A stretch of DNA of 64,000 nucleotides from Kovacikia minuta CCNUW1 (GTDB lineage Bacteria; Cyanobacteriota; Cyanobacteriia; Leptolyngbyales; Leptolyngbyaceae), in contig NZ_CP083582.1 of NCBI RefSeq assembly GCF_020091585.1, positions 4,092,001 to 4,156,000 on the forward strand, in the 5' to 3' direction. Under the pieces are notes generated by a model that was given only the letters and a program-made list of their open reading frames with translations, was not told the origin of the DNA and did not search any database. The number at the start of each line of letters is the position of its first letter. Positions within the stretch are counted from its first letter, which is position 1. The translations under genes were made by a program, and so were the position numbers. This document shows positions 47,780 to 58,012 of the stretch, piece by piece.

Positions 47780-48877
47780 ATGAAAAGAATCCTGATTATT
47801 GAGGATGAACGTTCTATAAGAGAGTCTGTTTTAGAACTGCTTGAAGTTGAAGGTTTCAATGTCACAAGTGCTGAGAATGGCAGCGTCGGTTTACAAATTG
47901 TTCAAGAGCATCCCCCTGATTTGGTTCTTTGCGACGTGATCATGCCGGAGCTGGATGGATATGAAGTTTTAACGGCTCTGCGTCAAAATCCGATTACTGC
48001 CACAATTCCTTTTATCTTTCTAACTGCAAAAGGAATGAAAGAGGACATTCGGCAGGGGATGGGGTTGGGGGCAGATGATTACCTGATTAAGCCCTTTACG
48101 CCCCAGGAGTTGCTGAGGGCGATCGCTACCCGTTTAGAGCGCCAGCAAGTTCTGGTTAATCACTCTCAAAAACAGCTCGAAAATCTGCGGAGTAGCATTG
48201 CCCTGTCTCTCCCCCATGAATTGCGAACTCCGCTGAATGGAATTCTGGGACTGGCTGAATTACTGCGGGATGAATACGAACAGATCGAGCGCCAGGAGAT
48301 TGTAGAGCTTGCAGAGGGAATCCATAATGCTGCTGAGCGCTTACATCGGCTGATTCAAAACTATCTGCTTTATGTGGAGCTTGAATTAATGACGATGGAT
48401 ACGGAGCGTGTCCAGACGCTACAATCTGCCAGAACTTACTATCCCAAAGTCGTCATTGCTAAAGTCGCCACGCAAATTGCAAACCAGGCAGGCAGGCTGG
48501 CGGATTTGCACCTCAACCTGCAAAATACAGTCGTTCAAATCTCGGATCTGAAGTTAACGAAAATCGTTGAAGAAGTCACGGGCAATGCCTTTAAGTTTTC
48601 CAAGGCAGGTACCCCCGTAACGCTAACAGCAGTAATCACCGATCAAGAATTAGTTCTATCCGTCATTGATCAGGGACGGGGCATGACACCAGAACAGATT
48701 GACAGCCTCGGACCTTATGTTCAGTTTGAACGTAAGTTTTATGAACAGCAAGGTTCGGGTTTAGGATTGGCGATCGCGAAGCGTCTGGTTGAACTTCACG
48801 CCGGAACATTGACGATTGAAAGCATTCCGTTTCAACAAACAACCGTTCAGGTGATGCTGCCAAGAGGAGAGGATTAG
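47780..48877 (+). CDS. hybrid response regulator-histidine kinase
   Basis: The ATG at 47780 gives 365 residues. Residues 1-120 are a receiver domain with Asp52 as phospho-acceptor (VLCDVIMPELDG), Thr82 and Lys104. Residues 135-200 are a HisKA dimerisation helix with His146 in LPHELRTPLNG. Residues about 250-362 are an HATPase domain with ENA-type GNAFKF, DQGRGMTPEQ and GSGLGLAIAKRL. Such receiver-first kinases take phosphate from, or are tuned by, another kinase. It converges on ccmO, 24 bp away. A link to carbon sensing is only positional. Confidence 0.9.
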   Translation: MKRILIIEDERSIRESVLELLEVEGFNVTSAENGSVGLQIVQEHPPDLVLCDVIMPELDGYEVLTALRQNPITATIPFIFLTAKGMKEDIRQGMGLGADDYLIKPFTPQELLRAIATRLERQQVLVNHSQKQLENLRSSIALSLPHELRTPLNGILGLAELLRDEYEQIERQEIVELAEGIHNAAERLHRLIQNYLLYVELELMTMDTERVQTLQSARTYYPKVVIAKVATQIANQAGRLADLHLNLQNTVVQISDLKLTKIVEEVTGNAFKFSKAGTPVTLTAVITDQELVLSVIDQGRGMTPEQIDSLGPYVQFERKFYEQQGSGLGLAIAKRLVELHAGTLTIESIPFQQTTVQVMLPRGED

Positions 48878-48900
48878 GGGAACAATAAACATTAAGACAA

Positions 48901-49698
48901 TTATTCCTCGTCCATATCCTGGGGCTGAACGGGGAATAATTCGACCTTTTCGGGTTGCTTTTCGTTGACTAACTCTGGAAGGGCGAGGGGCTGTCGTTCC
49001 GGTATGCGCTCAGGGAGGGTAACCAATTCCTGTTCCGTTTCCTTCATCGTTACGGGCAGGCGCAGCGGTTGCAATTCCTCGATCCAGCAGCTTGCCAGTG
49101 GCAGGGTTTGATCCAGATCTTCCAGGGGACGGGGTACTAGCATGACAGCATGTAGTTCCCCAATCCGCTCAGCCTCAACCATGCCGACATCCAGGGCAAC
49201 GGCTACATTGGCGACGGAACCTCGAATAATGGCTGTGCACAATCCAGCGCCGATCGTTTCATAGGCTGCCAGAACCACATCTGCTGCTTTCATCATGGCA
49301 TCAGCGGCTCCTACCATTGCCGGGAAACCACGGGTTTCAAGTAAGCCAACGGCTTGATTACTGAGTTTGCTGTGTCCCCGCCCTGTCGCTAACTGTGCCA
49401 GCCGATTCCCAATAGGTAACACTGCTTCCAGATTTGGCATCGGACGGGCAACCACCAGAGTCGAGAGGGTTTGACCAAATTGTTGTGCCCGTTCAGCTCC
49501 TTCCTGCACTGCCAGCCGCACATCCGCCACCCCACCCCGGACGATCGCAGTGCAGTGTCCGCTGCCAATTTTCTCATAGCCCACCAGCGTCACACCCGAC
49601 GACTTCAACATATGGTCGGCAATGCCCACGATCGCGGGAAAGCTCTGGGCAGATACTAAACCCAGGGCAGTGTCTGTAAAATCTTCTCGTCGGCTCAT
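48901..49698 (-). CDS. ccmO: carboxysome shell protein CcmO
   Basis: This 265-residue protein contains two BMC shell domains: residues about 9-92 ([37 protein letters not shown]) and 114-200 (AVGLLETRGFPAMVGAADAMMKAADVVLAAYETIGAG). A 65-residue Glu/Leu/Pro-rich tail follows. Tandem-BMC proteins form pseudohexamers; CcmO occupies the facets or edges and is required for carboxysome assembly in Synechococcus. It is the last gene of the ccmK2-K1-L-M-N-O run, convergent with the hybrid kinase. Confidence 0.97.
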   Translation of the reverse strand: MSRREDFTDTALGLVSAQSFPAIVGIADHMLKSSGVTLVGYEKIGSGHCTAIVRGGVADVRLAVQEGAERAQQFGQTLSTLVVARPMPNLEAVLPIGNRLAQLATGRGHSKLSNQAVGLLETRGFPAMVGAADAMMKAADVVLAAYETIGAGLCTAIIRGSVANVAVALDVGMVEAERIGELHAVMLVPRPLEDLDQTLPLASCWIEELQPLRLPVTMKETEQELVTLPERIPERQPLALPELVNEKQPEKVELFPVQPQDMDEE

Positions 49699-49829
49699 GC
49701 GTTCCGTAATCGGTGCTTGGTCATTACCCCTATCCTACTCTCTGCCGCAAATCGTAGTTGTTCAGACAACGCCAATCTCGCTGTGGCACAGATTCCTCCC
49801 AAGTCTACAACTCCAAACAAAAAATAGAA

Positions 49830-50447
49830 TTAATCCTCCCACGGATCTTTTGCCAGGGAATCTGATTCGGGGGAAGGACTATCTGAGCGGCGGCTATTGG
49901 GAAACATTTTGACCAGTAGCTGATTGACATAAACCTGGCCATAGACATTCACGCCAGAACTTTCGACGGGTTTGCTGGATGGCTCCACAACGGTTGGTTC
50001 AACAGTAGGGGGGTCAGCAGGGGCTTGATGGTTTTGTGGCTCAGCAGCAGGGTAGGTAACCGTATCCGTTGCCTGAAGCTCCTGCATTTGACGGCTGGTG
50101 TCGCCAATTAAGGAACCAGAAGGAACCACCTGTCCCCATGCAACTGAGGCATTGAGGATGGTTGCTGCTGAGCCAATACAGGCATTTGCACCGATCGTGA
50201 CCTGTCCAATTAACAGCACCTCGGCACCAATATTTGCACCTTCCCCCACCTCTACAGTGCCCTGCTGGGCATGGAGAATTGAACCAATACCAATGCAGAC
50301 GCCTGCTTTAATTACAATCCGACTGCCCGGATCGGCTTGAATCAAAACGCCGGGAGCGATCGCAACGCCATCTTGAATGGTCACATCGCCACTGGTGTAG
50401 AAGTGGGAGGTGCTAATCGGTTGCAGTTGCAGGGACGGCAAAGACAT
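49830..50447 (-). CDS. ccmN: carboxysome assembly protein CcmN
   Basis: This 205-residue protein has an N-terminal left-handed beta-helix (residues about 15-110: hexapeptide repeats such as VAIAPGVLIQA and IGANACIGSA). A Pro/Glu-rich linker follows, then the encapsulation helix VYGQVYVNQLLVKMFP near residues 168-183. The helix binds the shell protein CcmK2, while the beta-helix binds CcmM, linking the Rubisco condensate to the shell. It lies 95 bp downstream of ccmM and 131 bp upstream of ccmO. Confidence 0.96.
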   Translation of the reverse strand: MSLPSLQLQPISTSHFYTSGDVTIQDGVAIAPGVLIQADPGSRIVIKAGVCIGIGSILHAQQGTVEVGEGANIGAEVLLIGQVTIGANACIGSAATILNASVAWGQVVPSGSLIGDTSRQMQELQATDTVTYPAAEPQNHQAPADPPTVEPTVVEPSSKPVESSGVNVYGQVYVNQLLVKMFPNSRRSDSPSPESDSLAKDPWED

Positions 50448-50542
50448 CGATGAACCTCTCCTTAAAGGGATGAGGGAGGGGGGATGAGGAATGAGTTACA
50501 AAGCATAATTAAGCCCACACCTCACGCCGCATACCTCATCCC

Positions 50543-52616
50543 TCACTTTTTACCTGGTTTCTGAATAACCGTCTCAACCGTTCTGCGCTTCGTCCTGGGG
50601 TCGATTCCAATCAGCCGCACATAGTCTCGCTGATGCTCATTCAGAAACGCTCCCAGGGCTGCCACGATTTCTGCCTCTCGATTTCCTGAAATTGTGCCAG
50701 TTTGCCAGGAACTCGTTTTATAGCGGCGTTCGTCGGCGTATTCAACACCAACCTTATAGCTTTGGGCAAGCAGTTGGCGCACTTGATCAGTTACATTCCT
50801 GTCGAGGGAACTACTGCTATAGCCACTATTGCTATGACCACTGCTGCTGTAGCTGTGCTTAGCTGAAGGTTGGCTGGTTGGAGCGGAAGCTTTGAACGAA
50901 CCAGCAGATGCACCCGTCGTGTGCTTGCCATTCGGACGATGAATGATCAACTCTGTTACCCGCCGTTTGACTTTTGGATCAATCCCAACCAGGCGAACAT
51001 AATCGCGATCGTGTTCGTTGAGGAAAGACTCCAGCGCTGCGATCGCCTCCGACTCCCGGCGGGCATGAAGTGCTGCCGCGCTCTGCCAGGAACTTGTCCT
51101 AAATCGACGCTCATCCGCATACTCCAACCCAATTTGTGCGCCCTGGGCAATCAGTTGGCTTAACTGCTGCACCACCTCTGGGCTTAAGCGATGGGTGGAT
51201 GCATATCCTGCTGAAGCAGCCGCACCGCCCGTTGGTGCCGGTGCAGTATAGGAGTGAGCCGACGAACTGGAACCTTGAACGGTTTTGCCGTTTGGACGTT
51301 GAATGATCAGTTCCCCGATCCGCCGCTTCGCCTTCGGATCAATGCCAAACATGCGGACATACTCGCCCCCGTGTTCCCTCAAGCAGCCTTCTAATCCCGC
51401 CAAAACTTCTGACTCACGGTTAGACTGAATCGGTGAACAACTATGCCAGGAACTCGTCTGAAATCGTCGTGCATCGGCATGCTCAGTGCCAATCTTGGCA
51501 CCCTGTGCCAGTCAAATGGCGTATCATTTGCACCGCTTCCGCACCAATACTGCCTCCTCCCTGCCCACTGATGCCTGCTGGCGACCGATGGTTCGATGGA
51601 AATGATACCGAACTACTGGGATAGCTTGTGTTTCGGGCAGAACCGTTATGGGTGACAGGAGCCTTACCCCCCGGACGTTGAATAATTGTTTCCAGAACCC
51701 GTCTCTTCGCCTTTGGGTCGATCCCAATCAGGCGCACGTACTCACCGCTATGTTCCGCCAGACAGCTTTCCAGCTCTGACAAAACATCGCGATCGCGGGT
51801 CGCCTGGATCGGCGCACAGCTTTTCCAGGAACTGGTTTGAAAGCGGCGCTCGTCTGCATGTTCGGTACCGATTCGATACCCTTGAGCTAACAATTGCCGG
51901 ACATGGTTAACAACATTGGCATCTAAACCGCCGTTAGCATGGCTTTGGGAGTAAGTATTCATCTCTGTCCAACCGGAATTACTGGATTTGTTTAGCTGAT
52001 CACGAAGGGGGGCAATGCAGGCGGTATTCTCTGCACACTGGTAGCCCGATCGCAATGCATGATTGACACCGACCACGTGGGACGCAAACCTAATATCGGA
52101 CTCCTGCACACTCGGCAACCGGTCGGCCTGCTGCTGGGACGTGATCACCGACCCGGAGGGTACATACCTGCCAGGAGGAATTTCCACATCTTGGATCAGG
52201 GTATGCATCATCACGATGCAGCCCTCTCCCACCCGCGCATTAAATACCGTAGAACGAAAGCCGATAAAGCAGCCGTCCCCAATATATGCAGGACCATGAA
52301 TCAGAGCCATGTGGGTAATAGACGCATTATTCCCAATCCAAACGGAATAGGAATGATCATCGTCGCCAATCACCCGTCCCTTTTCCAACCCATGAATGAC
52401 CACTCCATCCTGGACATTCGCTCCGTCACCGATATGAAAAGGCGCTCCCTCATCTGCCCGGATTGTTGTTCCAGGAGCAATCAAGACATCAGCGCCGATG
52501 CGGACATCCCCAATCAAATTCGAAAACGAGTGAATATACGCCGTCTCGTGAATTTTAGGTTCAGCTAAACTTTTTGACCAGGGAGTAGGAGGAGCCGCAG
52601 AACTACGAACTGCCAT
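50543..52616 (-). pseudogene. ccmM: carboxysome scaffold CcmM, interrupted by one extra base
   Basis: Start ATG at 52616 has GGAG seven bases upstream. The first frame encodes the gamma-carbonic-anhydrase beta-helix (residues about 15-200, with THMALIHG and a C-x6-C pair in [10 protein letters not shown]) and the first Rubisco-small-subunit-like module, then ends at 51483 soon after IRHL. The rest continues one frame over without further defect: [16 protein letters not shown], then three more modules, to 50543. Deleting the T at 51512 yields an intact 690-residue CcmM with four SSUL modules, the length of Synechocystis CcmM. A Met codon at 51962, just before the first module, could start the short Rubisco-linking form. 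The defect is either an assembly indel or a lethal-seeming mutation. Confidence 0.9.
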
Positions 52617-52699
52617 AAACACGCTCCAAATTAACAAAATGCAGAGTAGCCGCAGGCAGGGGCTTAAAGCTAACAGCCAATCGCGATTAGCTATTAGCT

Positions 52700-52999
52700 T
52701 TAATATTGATCTCGCTTGCTATATAGCAGGCGATTTTCAACACTTACGGTGTCAATAATGGCGATCACGGCTGCATCAAGCGGGCGTTGTTCACTCCCCT
52801 GGACTTGACGGGCAGCACTGCCATGACTGACAAGAACCCATTCATCTACCCCTGCCCCAACATTATCGGCAGCCACTTCATATTCGGGCAGTGGCTGCCC
52901 ATCTTCGTCCATCAGTTGCAGTACCAAAAATTTAATCCCCCGAAGGCTGGGTTCCTTTTGAGTACTGGTGACGGTGCCACGAACTTTGGCAATCTGCAT
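52700..52999 (-). CDS. ccmL: carboxysome vertex protein CcmL
   Basis: This 99-residue protein is of standard length. [21 protein letters not shown] and [14 protein letters not shown] are signatures of the EutN/CcmL family, which forms pentamers that cap the twelve vertices of the icosahedral shell. It begins 6 bp after the ccmK1 stop codon, so translation is probably coupled. Confidence 0.97.
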   Translation of the reverse strand: MQIAKVRGTVTSTQKEPSLRGIKFLVLQLMDEDGQPLPEYEVAADNVGAGVDEWVLVSHGSAARQVQGSEQRPLDAAVIAIIDTVSVENRLLYSKRDQY

Positions 53000-53005
53000 C
53001 AGTTT

Positions 53006-53347
53006 CTAGGGGCGGTTAAGGGGACGGATGCCGCTCACGCTTTCGCGGAAGGGTTCAACCGCTTCGGTGTAGCGAATCGGTAGGACATACTCCAGGTTTT
53101 CGTGGGGACGCGCAATGATGTGGGTCGAAAGCACCTGCCCACCGTTAACCCGCTTAACATTCTCAATTCCAGCGGCAACGGATGCTTGAACCTCAGATAC
53201 ATCTCCCCGAACAATGACAGTCACCCGTCCACTCCCAATCTTTTCGTAGCCAACCAGGGTGACGCGGGCGGCTTTCACCATTGCATCAGCGGCTTCCACA
53301 ACAGCGGGAAACCCTAATGTTTCAACCATTCCAACTGCAATTGCCAT
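53006..53347 (-). CDS. ccmK1: carboxysome shell hexamer CcmK1
   Basis: This 113-residue single BMC-domain protein starts [23 protein letters not shown] and has the pore-forming KIGSG loop at about 37-41. It has a longer C-terminal tail ([12 protein letters not shown]) than the neighbouring copy, which is how CcmK1 differs from CcmK2. Hexamers tile the shell facets and pass bicarbonate and phosphorylated sugars. GGGAG lies eight bases before the ATG. Confidence 0.95.
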   Translation of the reverse strand: MAIAVGMVETLGFPAVVEAADAMVKAARVTLVGYEKIGSGRVTVIVRGDVSEVQASVAAGIENVKRVNGGQVLSTHIIARPHENLEYVLPIRYTEAVEPFRESVSGIRPLNRP

Positions 53348-53460
53348 TTCGATAACTCCCTTCCAATAAACGTTTGAGTGAGCGCACTAAAAGTTAAAGT
53401 GCCAGAGATTAAACGGACCAAAACCAACTAATAACGACGATCGCGAACAGCAAACCGCCC

Positions 53461-53769
53461 TCAACCACGGAACTGTTCAACGGCTTCGGTATAGCGAATG
53501 GGTAGAACATATTCCAAGTTTTCGTGCGGACGAGCAATGATATGGGTGGATAGAACCTCCCCTCCATTGACGCGCTTTGCGGATTCAATTCCCGCTGAAA
53601 CGGACGCTTGAACTTCAGAGACATCTCCCCGAACAATGACGGTGACCCTACCGCTACCAATCTTTTCGTAGCCGACAAGAGTGACACGAGCGGCTTTCAC
53701 CATTGCATCTGCGGCTTCCACAACAGCGGGGAAACCTCTTGTTTCAATCATTCCCACAGCAATGGGCAT
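53461..53769 (-). CDS. ccmK2: carboxysome shell hexamer CcmK2
   Basis: This 102-residue BMC protein ([44 protein letters not shown]) is nearly identical to CcmK1 over 90 residues, implying gene duplication. It is the major facet protein and the docking site of the CcmN peptide. As the first gene of the run it carries an AGGAGA ribosome site six bases before the ATG. The promoter must lie in the 672-bp space shared with ndhF4. Confidence 0.95.
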   Translation of the reverse strand: MPIAVGMIETRGFPAVVEAADAMVKAARVTLVGYEKIGSGRVTVIVRGDVSEVQASVSAGIESAKRVNGGEVLSTHIIARPHENLEYVLPIRYTEAVEQFRG

Positions 53770-54441
53770 AGTTAATCTCCTGATAAGTGAAACTAATGAA
53801 ACTAATGAGTAAAAACAAAGGATGAAAATTTGGACGGAAATACCATCATTTCAAGTCCTATCAAGGTTTTTACTGTGCCTAACCTAAGAATAGGGGGGGT
53901 GCGGAACAATTGACAATATAAAGACCAATGATAGTTGCAAATTTAAGTTATTAAAAAAACTAATTTTCACGGCGGGGTTGCTGAAAACTCGCGCTATACC
54001 CCATTTCTGCGGATTGCTTGCAATTAGTTTTAGGAGGCGTAAATTCCAGAAGAAATCCCCCCCCAAAAACTAAGAAAAGCTTTTTCTAAACAACTTCCAG
54101 CCTCAATTAATAGGTATAAATATGGAGCGATCGCCCAAGCAAATTTTGGTCAGTTGCCTGCCTCGCCCATCATAAACTTTTTTGGAATCAAGATAAGAAG
54201 TTTCTTAGTTAAGCATAAGTTACAGTTATCTATAAAAGTTAGAAGTTCTCCATAAATTGTTTTTCTGACAAAACTGTCCATTTTGATGAGGTAACCAGTT
54301 AAGCTGAAATTCAGTCTTAAGATTTCGTTTACACTTTCTAAGCAAGAGAGAAATTTCCTGGGTTCTAAAGCACCTCCAAATTGACTTTCTATTCAAGCCT
54401 GGAGGTATTTACGCTATCAGATTAATAAAAGGTCAGCTTCA
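53770..54441. other. divergent regulatory region ccmK2 / ndhF4
   Basis: No gene is seen in 672 bp. It must carry promoters for both the carboxysome cluster and the CO2-uptake operon. Visible features are a tandem GAAACTAATGAAACTAATGA next to ccmK2 and an AGAAAAGC/TTTTTCT dyad at about 54073-54087. A TTGATA-N16-TATTTC pair on the ccmK2 side is weak. No confident CcmR/CmpR-type site could be assigned. Confidence 0.5.
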
Positions 54442-56328
54442 ATGCATGAGTTTCTCCTCCAGTCCAGTTGGTGGATTCCCTGTTACGGACTGATTGGCGC
54501 AATTTTGACTCTGCCCTGGGCAATGGGGCTTGTTCGGCGCACCGGACCTCGCCCCGCCGCCTACCTCAATCTTTTGATGACTGTCATTGCGTTGATCCAC
54601 GGCACGGTCGTGTTTCGGGAGACCATTGGACATGGCTCCTACCCCTTAGTGATTCACTGGTTGCAAGCCGCAAATTTGGATCTCTCCCTTACTCTAAATA
54701 TCAACTCGGTCAGTACGGGTGCGGCTGACTTGGTTACGGGGATGAGTCTCCTGGCTCAGTTTTTTTCTTTGGGCTACATGGAAAAAGATTGGGCGCTGGC
54801 GCGGTTCTTTGCCCTGATGGGCTTCTTTGAAGGAGCCATGACGGGTTTGGCACTGAGTGATTCTCTGTTCCTCAGCTATGCCCTGCTGGAACTGTTGACC
54901 CTATCTACTTACATGCTGGTTGGGTTTTGGTATGCCCAACCGCTGGTTGTTACTGCCGCACGGGATGCTTTTTTGACCAAACGGGTGGGCGATGTGTTGC
55001 TACTGATGGGAGTGGTGGCACTGGCAACCTTTGCTGGCACCCTCAACTTTCCCGATTTGTACGAGTGGGCAGAAACAGCAGAACTATCTCCCACGGTTTC
55101 AACGCTCCTGGGACTGGCGCTAATTTCTGGACCGATCGGAAAGTGTGCTCAGTTTCCGCTCCACCTCTGGTTGGATGAGGGAATGGAGGGACCCAACCCC
55201 GCTTCGATTTTACGAAACTCAGTGGTGGTGGCTTGTGGAGCCTATATATTAATCAAGCTGCAACCGATTTTGATTCTGTCACCCGTGGCATCTACAGCCC
55301 TGGTTGTGCTGGGTACGATGACCGCGATCGGGGCATCTCTGGTGGCGATCGCACAAATTGACATTAAGCGGGTCCTTTCCCATTCTACGAGCGCTTATTT
55401 GGGACTCGTATTTATTGCAGTGGGAACCCAGTGGACGGATGTGGCGCTGTTTGTGCTGTTTGGGCATGCGATCGCCAAAGCCCTGCTGTTTATGAGTATT
55501 GGCTCTGTCATCCTGACCACCAGTTGTCAGGACATTACCGAAATGGGTGGCTTGTGGTCTCGTATGCCAGCGACCACCTGTGCCTTTGTGGTGGGTACTG
55601 CGGGTCTGGTTGGATTGCTTCCGCTAGGAGGATTTTGGGCGCTCTATGAAGGCGTGGATACCTACTGGTATGGTCAGCCCTGGCTCGTTGCTGTCCTGTT
55701 GCTGGTTAACTTGCTGTCAGCCTTTAATTTGACCCGTGTCTTCCGGCTCGTTTTTCTGGGGCCGTCTCAGCCTAAGACCCGCCGTGCTCCAGAGGTGCCC
55801 TGGACAATGGCAGTACCAATGGTTTCTCTAACCATCATCACCCTTGTTGTTCCCTTCATGCTGGAGCGGTTGCAAATCCTCCCAGATTGGAGCTATCTCA
55901 ACCAACCCGCTGCTATTCTGTTGATTTTGTCGGGGCTGTTGGGCAGTTGGTTAGGAGCAACGGTCTACCTGAATCGTGCCTGGATGAGACCCGTTCAGAT
56001 TCCTCTCAGGTTTACCCAAGACTTGCTAGCGTATGACTTCTACGTTGAACAATTGTATCGAGTAACCGTTGTTTGGGCGGTGGATTTGATTTCGCGGGCA
56101 AGTGCCTGGTTCGATCGCTACATCCTGGATGGGGTGGTTAACTTTGTTGGACTGGCATCTATCTTCAGCGGTGAAAGCCTGAAATATAGCGTGACGGGTC
56201 AATCCCAATACTACATCCTGACGATTTTGTTTGGTGTCGCATTGCTGATGCTTTGGATTGTCTGGCCCTTTTTGTCTAATTTTTCCAGTCTCTACAGCAT
56301 CAATCTTCCCAGTCTGTTTTCAGGTTGA
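54442..56328 (+). CDS. ndhF4: NDH-1 subunit F, CO2-uptake form
   Basis: This 628-residue protein has about sixteen transmembrane helices and the antiporter-like core (TKRVGDVLLLMGVVALATFAGTL, LALISGPIGKCAQFPLHLWLDEGMEGPNPASILR). It is a NuoL-type proton-pumping subunit. Its position before an NdhD and a CO2-hydration protein marks the specialised NDH-1MS complexes. I call it NdhF4 because the third gene has ChpX length and because this trio often lies next to ccm genes; NdhF3 is the alternative. AAAGG lies ten bases before the ATG. Confidence 0.88.
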   Translation: MHEFLLQSSWWIPCYGLIGAILTLPWAMGLVRRTGPRPAAYLNLLMTVIALIHGTVVFRETIGHGSYPLVIHWLQAANLDLSLTLNINSVSTGAADLVTGMSLLAQFFSLGYMEKDWALARFFALMGFFEGAMTGLALSDSLFLSYALLELLTLSTYMLVGFWYAQPLVVTAARDAFLTKRVGDVLLLMGVVALATFAGTLNFPDLYEWAETAELSPTVSTLLGLALISGPIGKCAQFPLHLWLDEGMEGPNPASILRNSVVVACGAYILIKLQPILILSPVASTALVVLGTMTAIGASLVAIAQIDIKRVLSHSTSAYLGLVFIAVGTQWTDVALFVLFGHAIAKALLFMSIGSVILTTSCQDITEMGGLWSRMPATTCAFVVGTAGLVGLLPLGGFWALYEGVDTYWYGQPWLVAVLLLVNLLSAFNLTRVFRLVFLGPSQPKTRRAPEVPWTMAVPMVSLTIITLVVPFMLERLQILPDWSYLNQPAAILLILSGLLGSWLGATVYLNRAWMRPVQIPLRFTQDLLAYDFYVEQLYRVTVVWAVDLISRASAWFDRYILDGVVNFVGLASIFSGESLKYSVTGQSQYYILTILFGVALLMLWIVWPFLSNFSSLYSINLPSLFSG

Positions 56329-56400
56329 GTTTGCCCCTCAATGGAAGCAATCCAAACTCAGAACTCCTTCCTTAAAACTTAAAACTCAAAACTTCTAGCT

Positions 56401-57867
56401 ATGCTCAGTGCTTTGATTGTTATCCCTCTGCTTGGTGCAATTTTGGTTGCAGTGTTGCCCAGGGAAATTGCCCCCCAATACGTTCGCCCAATCACCCTGC
56501 TGGTCTTGGTCATCACCATCGTCTGGTCAGTTCTGTTGGGGTTTAAGTTCGACCCCGCGATCTCCGACCTGCAATTTGAGGAAAATCTCCCCTGGATTGC
56601 ATCCCTGGGCTTAACCTACCGATTGGGATTGGATGGCCTATCACTGCCACTCATTGTTTTAAATGCTGTTCTGACCTGGATTGCAATCTACAGTACCGAC
56701 GAAACAATCCAACGCCCGCAGCTTTATTACTTCCTCATGTTGTTGCTAAATGCGGGAGTTGCGGGAGCGTTTCTGGCTCAGGATTTGCTTCTATTCTTTC
56801 TGTTTTACGAAGTAGAACTGATTCCGCTCTATTTTCTAATTGCGATTTGGGGCGGTACGAATCGGGGCTATGCTGCCACCAAGTTTCTCATCTATACCGC
56901 CTTGTCGGGTGTCATTATCCTGGCAGCCTTTCTGGGATTGAACTGGTTGAGCGGGGCTTCCACTTTTGATTACGATGCCACCCGCAGCCAGGCGCTCCCC
57001 TTAGTCACCCAACTAATTTTGCTGGGAACCCTGCTGGTTGGATTTGGCATCAAAATTCCACTGGTGCCGCTTCATACCTGGCTCCCCGATGCCCACGTTG
57101 AGGCATCTACGCCTGTTTCAGTTCTCCTGGCTGGGGTGTTGCTGAAACTGGGAACCTATGGTTTATTGCGCTTTGGCATGGGGTTATTTCCCGAAGCCTG
57201 GGCGGTGCTGGCTCCTGGACTGGCAACCTGGGCAGTGGTTAGTGTGCTGTATGGAGCGTTTACAGCGATCGCCCAAACCGACATGAAAAAAATGGTTGCC
57301 TACAGTTCGATCGGACATATGGGCTACATTTTGTTAGGAGCCGCTGCCGCCACTCCCCTCAGCATTCTGGGGACTGTGTTTCAGATGATTAGCCACGGAC
57401 TCATCTCAGCCCTGTTATTCCTATTGGTTGGTGTCGTTTACAAAAAGACGGGCACCCGCGACATTACAATCCTGCGGGGGTTGCTCAATCCGGAACGGGG
57501 ACTCCCACTCATTGGTTCATTTATGGTCATGGGTGTGATGGCAAGCGCAGGCATTCCTGGCATGGTCGGGTTTATCTCCGAATTCCTGATCTTTTGCGGC
57601 AGTTTCCCCGTTTTCCCAGCCCAAACCCTGCTTTGCATGATTGGTACAGGCTTAACCGCCGTTTACTTTCTATTACTTGTAAACCGCACCTTCTTCGGTC
57701 GCCTGCCCAATCAGTTTTCCAATCTACCCACGGTTCAGTGGGCAGAACGCACCCCAGCCCTTATTCTGGCTGGAATTATTGTATTTTTAGGACTAAATCC
57801 AGCCTGGTTAGTTCATTGGACTGAAGTCACTACAACGGCAATGCTTGGAACAGGGGGGAGGGGATAG
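56401..57867 (+). CDS. ndhD4: NDH-1 subunit D, CO2-uptake form
   Basis: This 488-residue NuoM-type antiporter subunit has about fourteen helices: FYEVELIPLYFLIAIWGG with the conserved Glu of helix 5, LHTWLPDAHVEASTPVSVLLAG with the helix-7/8 charged residues, and MKKMVAYSSIGHMGY. It pairs with NdhF4 in the distal membrane arm of NDH-1MS', where redox-driven proton movement powers CO2 hydration. It lies 72 bp after ndhF4. Its last residues (GTGGRG) run into repeat sequence. Confidence 0.9.
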   Translation: MLSALIVIPLLGAILVAVLPREIAPQYVRPITLLVLVITIVWSVLLGFKFDPAISDLQFEENLPWIASLGLTYRLGLDGLSLPLIVLNAVLTWIAIYSTDETIQRPQLYYFLMLLLNAGVAGAFLAQDLLLFFLFYEVELIPLYFLIAIWGGTNRGYAATKFLIYTALSGVIILAAFLGLNWLSGASTFDYDATRSQALPLVTQLILLGTLLVGFGIKIPLVPLHTWLPDAHVEASTPVSVLLAGVLLKLGTYGLLRFGMGLFPEAWAVLAPGLATWAVVSVLYGAFTAIAQTDMKKMVAYSSIGHMGYILLGAAAATPLSILGTVFQMISHGLISALLFLLVGVVYKKTGTRDITILRGLLNPERGLPLIGSFMVMGVMASAGIPGMVGFISEFLIFCGSFPVFPAQTLLCMIGTGLTAVYFLLLVNRTFFGRLPNQFSNLPTVQWAERTPALILAGIIVFLGLNPAWLVHWTEVTTTAMLGTGGRG

Positions 57868-58012
57868 GGGATAGGTGTCAGGTGTCAGGTGTCAAGGATA
57901 AGGATAAAGGAAAAAAATATCTCCTCACCCCATCACCCCATCACCCCATCACTCCCCACTCCTCCCTCCCCACTCCTCCCTCCCCCCCCCTCACCTTCCA
58001 CTCCCTACTGCC

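Noticed and set aside
51483-51540. Programmed +1 frameshift in ccmM
   Set aside because: The site reads CAT TTG ACT in the zero frame. It lacks an in-frame slippery stop such as the prfB CUU-UGA, and no stimulatory element is apparent; a plain indel is simpler.
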